The notes under the pieces are model-generated. The model worked only from the letters and a program-made list of their open reading frames with translations, was not told where the DNA came from and ran no database searches. The position numbers and the translations under genes are program-made. Positions 17,852-25,375 of a stretch of 64,000 bases of DNA are shown one piece after another (positions within the stretch are counted from its first letter, which is position 1; each line of letters begins with the position of its first letter). The stretch lies in the NCBI GenBank assembly GCA_913057945.1, contig CAJXOF010000006.1, forward strand, positions 1 through 64,000, written 5' to 3'. Source of the DNA: an uncultured Hyphomonadaceae bacterium. GTDB taxonomy: Bacteria > Pseudomonadota > Alphaproteobacteria > Caulobacterales > Hyphomonadaceae.

Positions 17852-18979
17852 ATGGGATTCAGCTTCAAGACACCGCCGCACATCCTGTTTGAACGGGGCA
17901 GTGCCAGCCAGCTCGGCAAGCTGGTCGGCGACCGCATGAAACGCCCGGTCTTTGTGACAGATGCGGGCGTCATAGCGGCCGGCCTGGTGGGGGGCGCGCT
18001 GGAGAGCCTGCGCGAAGCAGGTCTTGAGGTCTTTGTCTATGACAAGGTCGTGGCCGACCCGCCCGCCGCCACGATCCGCGACGCCGTGGCAGCCGCCCGC
18101 GAGCATGGCGCCGATGGCGTGATTGGCTTTGGGGGCGGATCATCCCTCGATACGGCCAAGCTGATTGCCGTCCTGCTGGAGTCCGACCAGTCGCTCGAAG
18201 ACATTTATGGTGTCGGCAATGTAAAGGGCATGCGTTCGCCGCTGGTCCTGTTGCCCACTACGGCCGGGACGGGGTCTGAAGTCACCGCGATTTCCATCGT
18301 AACCTCGGATGACCTGAAGAAGATCGGCGTCGTCTCCGACCAATTGTTTGCAGACCTTGCCATTGTCGACCCGATGCTGACCCTGACGGCGCCGCGCGGA
18401 GTGACGGCGGCCACCGGGATCGACGCGATGGTGCACGCAATTGAAGCCTATACGTCCAAACTGCTTCGCAACCCGGTCTCGGGCGCGCTGGCCAGGGAAG
18501 GCTTGCGGCTGCTCGCCGGAAACCTGCTGCAGGCCTGCGAGCATCCGGACGATATCGAAGCGCGCGAAGCCATGTCCATTGGGGCGACGCTGGCGGGCCA
18601 GGCCTTCAGCAATGCGCCGGTCGCGGCTGTCCATGCCATGGCGTATCCGCTGGGCGCGCTGTTCCATGTGCCGCACGGCGTTTCGAATGCGCTGATGCTG
18701 TCGCCGGTCCTGCGCTTCAATGCGGAAGTCGCAGCAAAGGATTATGCCGACCTCGGTCCGGTTGTCGGCGTGGCCGAGACTGCAAACGCCTTCATCGACC
18801 ATATGGTCGGACTGTGCGCCAAGAGCGGTACACCGCTGAAGCTGACCGAGGTCGGCGTCAATCACAATGATTTGCCGAAGATGGCAGAGGATGCGGTGAA
18901 GAATGAGCGCCTGATGAAAAACAATCCGCGCGAGGTCACATATGACGATGCGCTGGCGCTTTACGAGGAAGTGCTCTGA
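17852..18979 (+). CDS. Iron-containing alcohol dehydrogenase
   Basis: The protein has 375 residues. The nucleotide-binding glycine motif GGGSSLD is at 94-100 and PTTAGTGSEVT at about 135-145. Four expected iron ligands are in place: D191, H195, H261 and H275. The family oxidises primary or secondary alcohols, or reduces the aldehydes, with NAD(P). The substrate cannot be read from sequence. The ATG at 17852 follows GGGAGAGAG. A longer in-frame start at 17702 would run through the rplQ terminator and was rejected. It appears to be a single-gene unit. Confidence 0.9.
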   Translation: MGFSFKTPPHILFERGSASQLGKLVGDRMKRPVFVTDAGVIAAGLVGGALESLREAGLEVFVYDKVVADPPAATIRDAVAAAREHGADGVIGFGGGSSLDTAKLIAVLLESDQSLEDIYGVGNVKGMRSPLVLLPTTAGTGSEVTAISIVTSDDLKKIGVVSDQLFADLAIVDPMLTLTAPRGVTAATGIDAMVHAIEAYTSKLLRNPVSGALAREGLRLLAGNLLQACEHPDDIEAREAMSIGATLAGQAFSNAPVAAVHAMAYPLGALFHVPHGVSNALMLSPVLRFNAEVAAKDYADLGPVVGVAETANAFIDHMVGLCAKSGTPLKLTEVGVNHNDLPKMAEDAVKNERLMKNNPREVTYDDALALYEEVL

Positions 18980-19545
18980 AGCCGTTTTCATTGGATATTT
19001 GACGGTTCTGGCGCGTTTCATCAGAAGGCGCGCATTCCAGCAGAGAACGGACCGATGAAACGGTCAGAATCCACTTTCCTGAGGATGGAGCGCACCCCTG
19101 AATCAGGGTTGCGATGCCTGCCGCAGGGAGGTGTTTGGATCGGGATGATCATCAGCCGGGGGACCGCTTCCGGTCTTATCCCGACGAAACGCCACTGGCC
19201 TGCAAGGACATCGCGCGGTCATGGCCGCGCAGACGGATCCTGTGGAAGGGGTTCACACACTGAAACAAGTTGTTTGCGTCAAAGGTTGACAGCATGTCGC
19301 AGTGTCGTCTATACGCCCAATTCCTGTCAGGCAGTTCATTCGTTTACTGACTTCCTGACGGATCAACGGAAAGAAACAAGATGACGCTGAGTTGTAATAC
19401 GACAAACAGCTCCTTGCAGATGCGGGGAGCGCTATCAGCAGCGCCCGCGCAGTGGCCGGTCGCCTCCTGATATCGACATAAATTGAATTTCGATGATCCG
19501 GGGCTGAGGAGATCAGCTGACGGATGATGTGAAAGGAGGTGGATC
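18980..19545. other. 566-nt gap holding a strong promoter and a structured leader
   Basis: No gene is evident in 18980-19280. A very good promoter lies at 19286-19315. Its predicted transcript starts near 19322 with a two-part hairpin: TGTCAGG (19325-19331) pairs with CCTGACG (19354-19360), and an inner CAGT/ACTG stem sits within it. The leader then runs about 220 nt to the next gene. It contains a 29-codon reading frame (19381-19470) without a good ribosome site, and a GC-rich imperfect hairpin around 19419-19448. It may be a long 5' leader, a leader peptide or a small RNA. Confidence 0.5.
19286..19315 (+). promoter_or_regulatory. Strong sigma-70-type promoter
   Basis: TTGACA at 19286-19291 and TATACG at 19310-19315 are separated by 18 nt, and the -10 lies in CTATACGCC, a form typical of strongly expressed alphaproteobacterial RNA genes. 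This is one of the best promoter matches I noticed in the window. It lies 231 nt upstream of the PcfJ-like gene. Confidence 0.65.
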
Positions 19546-20625
19546 ATGGGCATGCCCATGACCCGTGCCGGGGTCTTGCTGTTTGGCAAGCCGTCGGCAG
19601 CGACGCCCTTGCTCGGTCATGTTGCCGGGCTGCACGCTGAGCGGATTACCCGTTTCTGGCCTGCACCGCATGCCGGGTTCCTGACCTTGCCGACGGCGCG
19701 ACGCCATGCGGCGGCCATCCTGCTGGAGCGCCGTTGGAACAGTTCCACCGATGATGGGCTGGACCTTGTTGACGCAGTGGAGCGTGCTCGCGATACGGAG
19801 CTTGCTTGCATCCTGATGCAGGGCGAGGCCCCGGGGGGCCTGATGAAGGCACTCGGCCGGATGGGCGAGCAGTTGTGGGAGACGGCTGACTACGTCAACT
19901 TCCTCAGCCTGTTTGCAGATCCGGAAGCGGTGAAAGTCTTGCGACACATGCCGCAGATCCGTGCCGATCGTCTGGGCCTGATCGTGGCGGTACCGGAAGC
20001 CTTGCGGGTTGCGGGCATCGTGGCGAATTTGCCGGAGCAGACAGCTGCGGTCGAAGACCTGGCTGAGGCGTATCGTCTTGCGCTGCGTATTCATGGCGCA
20101 AGCGGGGCGTTCCGTTTGGTTCAGCGCTGGCAGCGGGCTGGAACGCCGGTGGCCTTGTTCAATATGGCCGCCGAAGCGCTCCAGCCGGTGGAGTTCGGGC
20201 ATGTGCTTGCGCCGCCTGCGTTGCCAAACTGGTTCGAACCGGTGCGGACGCGCAAGGCGTTGAACGAGGTTGCATTGGAGTTCCGCAATTGCTTGCGGGA
20301 TTTTGCCGCCGACCTCGCAATGGGACGGATGGCGGTCTATGCGGTCCGGAAAACGTCCAGCCCTCCGGTTGCATTGGCGCTGCGACAGGATGTGGCGGGT
20401 TGGCGGCTCGCTGAGGCCTTGCTGAAGGGCAATGACGATCTGAGTGACGCGCATTTGCGTCAGTTGATCGATGTGCTCGCTGCGGTCGGTGTCCGCACGG
20501 GCGAATCCGCATGGACCCTGTCTCAGCGGCTGCACGATCATGTCTGCCCGGATTGCGGGCCAGTGCATGTACCGCCGCGCAATACCTGGCGGCAGCGCCT
20601 TGCGCTTGGCTCTCTTTGGGACTGA
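19546..20625 (+). CDS. Uncharacterised protein with PcfJ-like C-terminal half
   Basis: The protein has 359 residues and no signal peptide or membrane segment. The middle and end show a pattern like the PcfJ family: FRNCLRDFAADLAMGRMAVY followed by VRKTSSPPVALALR and WRLAEALLKGNDDL (about 245-300), where PcfJ proteins have a Cys-containing helix, a strand ending in VR, a basic-acidic Glu/Arg strand and a conserved Asn. The N-terminal 230 residues are unassigned. Near the end is CPDCG, a lone CxxC pair. An almost perfect Shine-Dalgarno (AAAGGAGGT, 19532-19540) precedes the ATG. It is a single-gene unit with its own promoter, long leader and terminator. The family assignment is by eye only. PcfJ proteins are named from conjugative plasmids but their function is unknown. 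Confidence 0.6.
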   Translation: MGMPMTRAGVLLFGKPSAATPLLGHVAGLHAERITRFWPAPHAGFLTLPTARRHAAAILLERRWNSSTDDGLDLVDAVERARDTELACILMQGEAPGGLMKALGRMGEQLWETADYVNFLSLFADPEAVKVLRHMPQIRADRLGLIVAVPEALRVAGIVANLPEQTAAVEDLAEAYRLALRIHGASGAFRLVQRWQRAGTPVALFNMAAEALQPVEFGHVLAPPALPNWFEPVRTRKALNEVALEFRNCLRDFAADLAMGRMAVYAVRKTSSPPVALALRQDVAGWRLAEALLKGNDDLSDAHLRQLIDVLAAVGVRTGESAWTLSQRLHDHVCPDCGPVHVPPRNTWRQRLALGSLWD

Positions 20626-20649
20626 GTGCAGGCAAGCATCGCAATGAGG

Positions 20650-20681
20650 CACCCCCGAAGCTTCCGGCTTCGGGGGTGTTT
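20650..20681 (+). terminator. Rho-independent terminator
   Basis: A perfect 12-bp stem (20650-20661 with 20667-20678) has a 5-nt loop and is followed by TTT. It closes the single-gene transcript of the PcfJ-like gene, 25 nt after its stop. Confidence 0.85.
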
Positions 20682-20737
20682 CCATTTGTGACGCGGGCGT
20701 CATCCGTGTATTCTGTGCAAAAGAATGGGAGAACGAC

Positions 20738-21334
20738 ATGGCCGACGGACACGATATGGGCGAGCGCGCGAAATTTCGCGAAATGCTGGAAGGCACCAAG
20801 GAAGACTGGGACATCATTGTCGATCATTCCAAGAGCTTCAACAAAGGCCTTGCGAAACGGGTGCTCGATCATCTGCGCCTGCTCGATGGCGACTATGGCG
20901 GCTTCCCGATCGACCGGCTGGAGCACTCGCTGCAGACCGCGACCCGCGCGCATCGGGATGGCCGGGACGAGGAATATGTCGTCTGCGCGCTGCTCCACGA
21001 TATCGGTGACACGCTCGGCAGCTACAACCATCCGGACGTCGCCGCGGCGATCCTGAAGCCGTTCGTGTCAGAGGCCAATCTCTGGATGGTGGCCAATCAT
21101 GGCGCATTCCAGGGCTATTATTTCTTCCACCATCTCGGCCTCGACCGGAACATGCGCGAGCATTTCAAAGACAGTCCGCACTATGAATATTGCGCGCAGT
21201 TCTGCCATCTCTACGACCAGGCCGCATTCGACCCGGACTATCAGAGCGAGCCGCTGGAATTCTTCATCCCGATGGTCGAGAATGTCTTCTCGAAGCCGGT
21301 AAATTCCATGTATCTCAAGGCGATGCAGGAGTAA
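20738..21334 (+). CDS. HD-domain protein (PhnZ/MIOX-like putative metal-dependent oxygenase or phosphohydrolase)
   Basis: The protein has 198 residues. Ligands of an HD domain are visible: H63 in LEHSLQTATRA, H87-D88 in LLHDIGD, H98 in NHPD, H121 in ANHGAFQGYY and a C-terminal aspartate in YDQAAFD. The first motif, with Gln three residues after the His, and the length resemble the diiron oxygenase branch (PhnZ, myo-inositol oxygenase) more than nucleotide phosphohydrolases. No phosphonate genes lie nearby, so the substrate is open. GGGAGA precedes the ATG. Confidence 0.8.
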   Translation: MADGHDMGERAKFREMLEGTKEDWDIIVDHSKSFNKGLAKRVLDHLRLLDGDYGGFPIDRLEHSLQTATRAHRDGRDEEYVVCALLHDIGDTLGSYNHPDVAAAILKPFVSEANLWMVANHGAFQGYYFFHHLGLDRNMREHFKDSPHYEYCAQFCHLYDQAAFDPDYQSEPLEFFIPMVENVFSKPVNSMYLKAMQE

Positions 21335-21343
21335 GCGGAGGCG

Positions 21344-21745
21344 CTACTCCGCCGACGTTTCCAACATGCAGGGGCCCTCGCTGGCGACGCTTGTCATCGC
21401 GGCGTGGGCTTCGCATGTGTTGCCATAGGTCTTGCCGTCGCAGCCGCAGACCGGCTCATATTGCTTGGTACACATCGGCCGGACCTCTTCGCAGGTGCCG
21501 GCCGCGTCCGCAATGTTGCGGCAGGCGCCGTCTTCCATCTTGCAGAACAGGCCATCCTCGCACTGGATCCCAGCGATGCCGCCACAGGTCTCGCCCATGC
21601 CGGCCATGATCGGGCCGGTCGGCTGCTGCGCCTGAGGGGGCGGCGGTGTGTCGGCTTCAACGGGGGGAAGGTCTGTCGGGGGCGACTGGAACCAGGCGCA
21701 GCTGGCCAGAAAGGTGACAGACAGAACAAGAGCGATGAGGCGCAT
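21344..21745 (-). CDS. Kazal-type protease-inhibitor lipoprotein
   Basis: The protein has 133 residues. A lipoprotein signal ends at LASC (Cys16), then comes a Pro-rich linker (about 21-45) and a Cys-rich region with ten cysteines (54, 62, 68, 75, 85, 92, 100, 102, 111, 126). The final part, CTKQYEPVCGCDGKTYGNTC (92-111) plus EGPC, is a Kazal domain, a fold that inhibits serine proteases by a substrate-like loop. The first cysteines may form a second small disulphide module. Such proteins in bacteria probably protect against host or predator proteases, which is inference here. It is convergent with the HD gene. Confidence 0.85.
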   Translation of the reverse strand: MRLIALVLSVTFLASCAWFQSPPTDLPPVEADTPPPPQAQQPTGPIMAGMGETCGGIAGIQCEDGLFCKMEDGACRNIADAAGTCEEVRPMCTKQYEPVCGCDGKTYGNTCEAHAAMTSVASEGPCMLETSAE

Positions 21746-21805
21746 GGTGATCTCCCTTTTACAGGAGATACCTGCGCCCCAATCGCGTATTTGGCAAGCC
21801 GGAGC

Positions 21806-22726
21806 CTAGCCTTTCATGCCGGCTGCGACAGCCGCAAAGATGTTCTGGCCGTGCTCGCCGCCAGACTGGAAGGCCGGCTTGGTGGTGGAGACGTCCGTGA
21901 TCTGGTCCCATTTGGCAGCAACGGCTTCCGCCGACAGGCCTTCGCCCTGGCCAACGAAGACGCCTTCGGTCTCGACAATGCGGGCCATTGAGAAGGCACC
22001 GGCACCGGCTGACAGGATCATGCCGGTCGGGGCGTCATCCTTGACGAGGTTCATCACGCCGGGCGTGACATATTCCGGCTTCAGCTGGGCCAGGACTTCG
22101 TCCGGCATCAGGCCTTCGGTCATGCGGGTTGCAGCAATCGGGCAAACGGCGTTGATTTTGATGTTGTTTTTTGCGCCTTCGATCTTCAGCGTGTTCATCA
22201 TGCCGACCACGCCGAGCTTGGCGGCGCCATAATTGGCCTGGCCGAAATTGCCATAGAGGCCGGTTGAGGACGTGGTGACGACCACGCGGCCGAAATTCTG
22301 TTCCTTCATGATGTTCCAGGCAGCGTGCACCGGCATGAACGTGCCGCGCAGGTGCACGTCGATCACGAGGTCGATGTCGGCCTGGGTCATCTTGGAGAAG
22401 GATTTGTCGCGCAGGATGCCGGCATTGGCGATGATGATGTCGATCCGGCCCCATTTGGCCATCGTGTCGTCGATCATTTTCTTGACGCCGGCTTCGTCGG
22501 AGACGGACGAGCCATTGGCGATGGCTTCGCCACCCATGGCCTCGATTTCCTTGACGACCGCTTCGGCCGCTTCGGAATTGCCGCCCGTGCCGTCCAGCGT
22601 GCCGCCGAGGTCATTGATGACCACCTTGGCGCCGCGGCGGGCGAGTTCCAGCGCGTGGCAACGGCCGAGACCGCCGCCGGCACCTGTAACAATGGCGACG
22701 CGATCGTCGAAACGGATATCTGACAT
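21806..22726 (-). CDS. SDR-family 3-hydroxyacyl-CoA dehydrogenase-like protein (MFE-2 type)
   Basis: The protein has 306 residues. The NAD site is GAGGGLGRCHALELARRGAK (about 15-34), the catalytic motif is YGAAK, and a Ser lies in TTSSTGLYGN. The long VINDLGGTLDGTGG insertion after the second strand marks the subfamily of peroxisomal multifunctional enzyme type 2, which acts on (3R)-hydroxyacyl-CoA. The start MSDIRFDD at 22726 was chosen over 22795 because a GGAGGACTCC-like site lies around it and it matches family starts. It is divergent from the VOC gene. Confidence 0.87.
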   Translation of the reverse strand: MSDIRFDDRVAIVTGAGGGLGRCHALELARRGAKVVINDLGGTLDGTGGNSEAAEAVVKEIEAMGGEAIANGSSVSDEAGVKKMIDDTMAKWGRIDIIIANAGILRDKSFSKMTQADIDLVIDVHLRGTFMPVHAAWNIMKEQNFGRVVVTTSSTGLYGNFGQANYGAAKLGVVGMMNTLKIEGAKNNIKINAVCPIAATRMTEGLMPDEVLAQLKPEYVTPGVMNLVKDDAPTGMILSAGAGAFSMARIVETEGVFVGQGEGLSAEAVAAKWDQITDVSTTKPAFQSGGEHGQNIFAAVAAGMKG

Positions 22727-22878
22727 GGGAGGACTCCTCATTCCTTGACTGTTCTGCTCCGTGTCACACCAGACGCTCACGTAAACGTCAAGCATGCTCC
22801 TAGCGTCACCTCTTGCGCGGATTGCCGCGCCATGATTGCGTTTCGGCCAGCCGAGAAAAGTATCCAGGGAGGATCATC

Positions 22879-23247
22879 ATGCTGGCTTACGTGACATTGG
22901 GATCGAACAACAAGGACAAGGCGCTCGAATTCTACGACGCCGTGATCGGCGAACTGGGCGGACAGCGCGTGTTCGCCAATGACCGGCTGCAATTCTACGG
23001 CACCGGCCCCGGCCAGCCGATGATCGCGATTGGCGGTCCTTATGATGGTGAAGCGGCCTCTGTCGGAAATGGCGTCATGCCGGCGCTGGGCTGCAAGGAC
23101 ACCGAAACGGTCGACCGCGCCTACAAGAAGGCGCTTGAGATGGGCGGCACCTGTGAAGGCGAGCCGGGCAACCGCATGCCGACCTTCTATGGCGCCTATT
23201 TCCGCGACCCGGACGGCAACAAGATCTGCGTCTGCAAGCTGGGCTAG
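22879..23247 (+). CDS. VOC (glyoxalase/bleomycin-resistance fold) family protein
   Basis: The protein has 122 residues. The repeated beta-alpha-beta-beta-beta unit is visible: SNNKDKALEFYDAVIGELGG at the N-terminus and YFRDPDGNKICVCKLG at the end, with the usual Asp-Pro-Asp-Gly-Asn. Members bind a metal and act on small electrophilic or aromatic substrates, but the specific role is unknown. GGAGGAT precedes the ATG at 22879, so the upstream start at 22813 is rejected. Confidence 0.88.
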   Translation: MLAYVTLGSNNKDKALEFYDAVIGELGGQRVFANDRLQFYGTGPGQPMIAIGGPYDGEAASVGNGVMPALGCKDTETVDRAYKKALEMGGTCEGEPGNRMPTFYGAYFRDPDGNKICVCKLG

Positions 23248-23250
23248 GTC

Positions 23251-23736
23251 TCAGCCAAGCGCTGCCAGGAAGACCTCAAGCGTTTCTTTTGCGAAGAGGC
23301 GCATGTTTTCCGGGCGGTCGCTGAGGCCTGTTTCCAAAGTGGTGGAGATCTCGAACCGGTTCGGGCCGACCACGGCAATGCAGGTGTGCCCGGCGGCGTC
23401 GCCATAGCCATTGCCGGTCGGGCCTGAGGCGCCGGTCTCGCAGAGGCCCCAATCGGCGGCGAGCTTGCCGCGAATGGTGTTGGCGAGCAGGCGGGCATAG
23501 GGCTCGGTCGAGGAGCGCATGTCGCCAATATCCTCGCGCGTCAGGCCGAGTAGATGCTTGAATGCCTTGGGCGTGTAGATGACGCCACCCCCACGATAAT
23601 AGGATGAGGCACCCGGCACGGCGAGCAGCGCCGCCGAGATGAGGCCGCCAGCCGAGGATTCCGAGATGGCCACGGTCTCGCCGCGGGCCTTGAGCGTGTC
23701 CGCGATTTGTTGCGCGATGGGGATGAGCGTTTCCAT
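23251..23736 (-). CDS. CinA C-terminal-domain protein (putative NMN amidohydrolase)
   Basis: The protein has 161 residues and is a stand-alone CinA C-terminal domain. The hallmarks are ISESSAGGLISAALLAVPGAS (20 residues shown here in part) near the N-terminus, YARLLANTIR, and ETGASGPTG. PncC-type enzymes convert NMN to nicotinate mononucleotide in NAD recycling. The start at 23736 (METLIPIAQQ) matches the family. It is convergent with the VOC gene, with 3 nt between stops. Confidence 0.88.
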   Translation of the reverse strand: METLIPIAQQIADTLKARGETVAISESSAGGLISAALLAVPGASSYYRGGGVIYTPKAFKHLLGLTREDIGDMRSSTEPYARLLANTIRGKLAADWGLCETGASGPTGNGYGDAAGHTCIAVVGPNRFEISTTLETGLSDRPENMRLFAKETLEVFLAALG

Positions 23737-23811
23737 GTTGCCCAATTGAGCAGGCGGGTGGGCGCCGCGCAAGGCGGACGTCGGGAGAGGTTTTGATCCA
23801 GGACACGCGCC

Positions 23812-23880
23812 CATGCTTCGACTTCGCTCAGCATGAGCGCTTCAGAGAGGCGGACTCATCCTGAGCAAAGTCGAAGGATG
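23812..23880. repeat. Imperfect 26-nt inverted repeat (extragenic palindromic element)
   Basis: The left arm is 23812-23837 and the right arm 23855-23880, with a 17-nt loop. The arms match at 23 of 26 positions. The core sequence CTTCGACTTCGCTCAG is of the kind scattered between genes in many proteobacteria. It lies in the divergent space between the CinA-like gene and the nucleoside transporter, so it is not a simple terminator. Nothing else in the 270-nt gap looks like a gene. Confidence 0.75.
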
Positions 23881-24006
23881 TGGCGGACTGTGCCCATGTT
23901 TCTCACGGTTGCAGCAGGTTGCAGCGGGCAGCGCACAAGAATGCTTTCCCTTCGCCGCTGTCGCGTTTAAGCCTGAATGTGACAGTTTGGGGAAAGGGAG
24001 CGGCGA

Positions 24007-25308
24007 ATGCTTTCCATCGCGGGTTATGAATGGGGTTGGGACAATGCGCGGGCCTTGCTCGGCATCGCGCTGATCTATGGCGTGTGCTGGGTGCTTTCGG
24101 AGAAACGGAAACTGTTTCCGTTCCGGCTGATCATCGGCGCGACGATCATGCAGTTCGTGTTTGCGCTGATCCTGTTTGGCATCCCCTTCGTGCGGGCGAT
24201 CCTGTTCAAGGCCAATGACGTGGTCGATGGCCTGCAGAATGCGACGCGCGCCGGCACGAGTTTCGTGTTCGGCTATGTCGGGGACAATGTTGCCGCCGAC
24301 CAACTGATGGGCGGGTCTCCGCCGCCGCTGTTCTTCTTCCAGATCCTGCCGATTGTGATCGTTGTGGCCGCCTTGTCGGCGATCCTCTGGCACTGGCGTA
24401 TCCTGCAATGGGTGACCAATGGGTTTGCCTACATCTTCCAGCGCGCCATGGGCCTTGGCGGGGCAACCTCGCTGGCCGTTTCCGCCAACGTGTTCATGGG
24501 CATGACCGAAGCGCCGGTGCTGATCCGGCCCTATATCAAGGGCATGACCCGGTCTGAGCTGCTGATCATGATGACGGCAGGCTTTGCGACCATCGCGGGC
24601 AGTGTGCTTGTCGTGTACGGGGCGTTCCTTGAAGGCAAGATGGACAATCCGTTGGCGCAGCTGCTGACGGCCTCGATCATGGCGGCCCCGGCAGCGGTCG
24701 CCGTGGCGCTCTGCCTGATCCCGGAAACGACGCCTGCGACCGAGCGGATGAAGGAGCCGGATTTCAGCTATTCTTCCACGATGGATGCCTTTTCCACGGG
24801 CGCCTCTGATGGCCTGAAGATCGTCCTGAATATTGCGACTATGCTGATTGCGGCGCTGGCGCTGCTCTGGCTGGTCAATGCGGGCCTCGGGGCGTTCCCG
24901 GATGTGGCGGGCGCGCCGCTCTCCATCGAGCGTGTCCTTGGCTGGATCTTCGCGCCGCTGATGTACATGATCGGCGTGCCAATGGGCGAGGCAGCGCAAT
25001 CCGGCTCGCTGATGGGCGTGAAGACGGTGCTGACCGAATTCGTGGCCTTCCTGCAACTCGCTGAAGTGCCTCAGGACGCGATGGACCCGCGCACACGTAT
25101 CATCACGGCGCACGCGATTTGCGGCTTTGCGAATTTCGGCTCGATGGGCATCCTGATTGGCGGCCTGACCATTGTGGAGCCTGCGCGGCGGGATGATTTC
25201 CTGGCGCTGGCCTGGCGGACGCTGTTGGCCGGAACGCTGGCGACGTGCCTGTCGGGCGCCGTGGTCGGGGCCTTGCCGTACCAGCTGTTCGCTGGCGTGG
25301 GCGGCTGA
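24007..25308 (+). CDS. Concentrative nucleoside transporter (CNT/NupC family)
   Basis: The protein has 433 residues and about ten hydrophobic segments. Diagnostic stretches are GATSLAVSANVFMGMTEAP and FANFGSMGILIGGL, which form the re-entrant nucleoside and cation sites in CNT proteins. It takes up nucleosides with H+ or Na+. AAGGGAG precedes the ATG. The next gene is a TonB-dependent receptor 67 nt downstream on the same strand, which raises the possibility that the two handle outer- and inner-membrane steps for one substrate. Confidence 0.92.
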   Translation: MLSIAGYEWGWDNARALLGIALIYGVCWVLSEKRKLFPFRLIIGATIMQFVFALILFGIPFVRAILFKANDVVDGLQNATRAGTSFVFGYVGDNVAADQLMGGSPPPLFFFQILPIVIVVAALSAILWHWRILQWVTNGFAYIFQRAMGLGGATSLAVSANVFMGMTEAPVLIRPYIKGMTRSELLIMMTAGFATIAGSVLVVYGAFLEGKMDNPLAQLLTASIMAAPAAVAVALCLIPETTPATERMKEPDFSYSSTMDAFSTGASDGLKIVLNIATMLIAALALLWLVNAGLGAFPDVAGAPLSIERVLGWIFAPLMYMIGVPMGEAAQSGSLMGVKTVLTEFVAFLQLAEVPQDAMDPRTRIITAHAICGFANFGSMGILIGGLTIVEPARRDDFLALAWRTLLAGTLATCLSGAVVGALPYQLFAGVGG

Positions 25309-25375
25309 TCTTTCAGATCGCTTCCCGCACGGTCAGGCCTAGACTTTAGGGCTGAGATTGGCACGAGTGCGGGAT

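Noticed and set aside
19055-19384. A 109-codon plus-strand frame in the gap before the PcfJ-like gene
   Set aside because: There is no ribosome site or family match, and it runs through the strong promoter at 19286.
23842-25113. A 423-codon minus-strand frame opposite the nucleoside transporter
   Set aside because: The composition (Arg/His/Gln-rich) is that of a shadow frame, and the transporter on the other strand is clear.
25309-25375. A cobalamin or other riboswitch before the TonB receptor
   Set aside because: The gap is only 67 nt, too short, and no B12-box-like sequence is seen.
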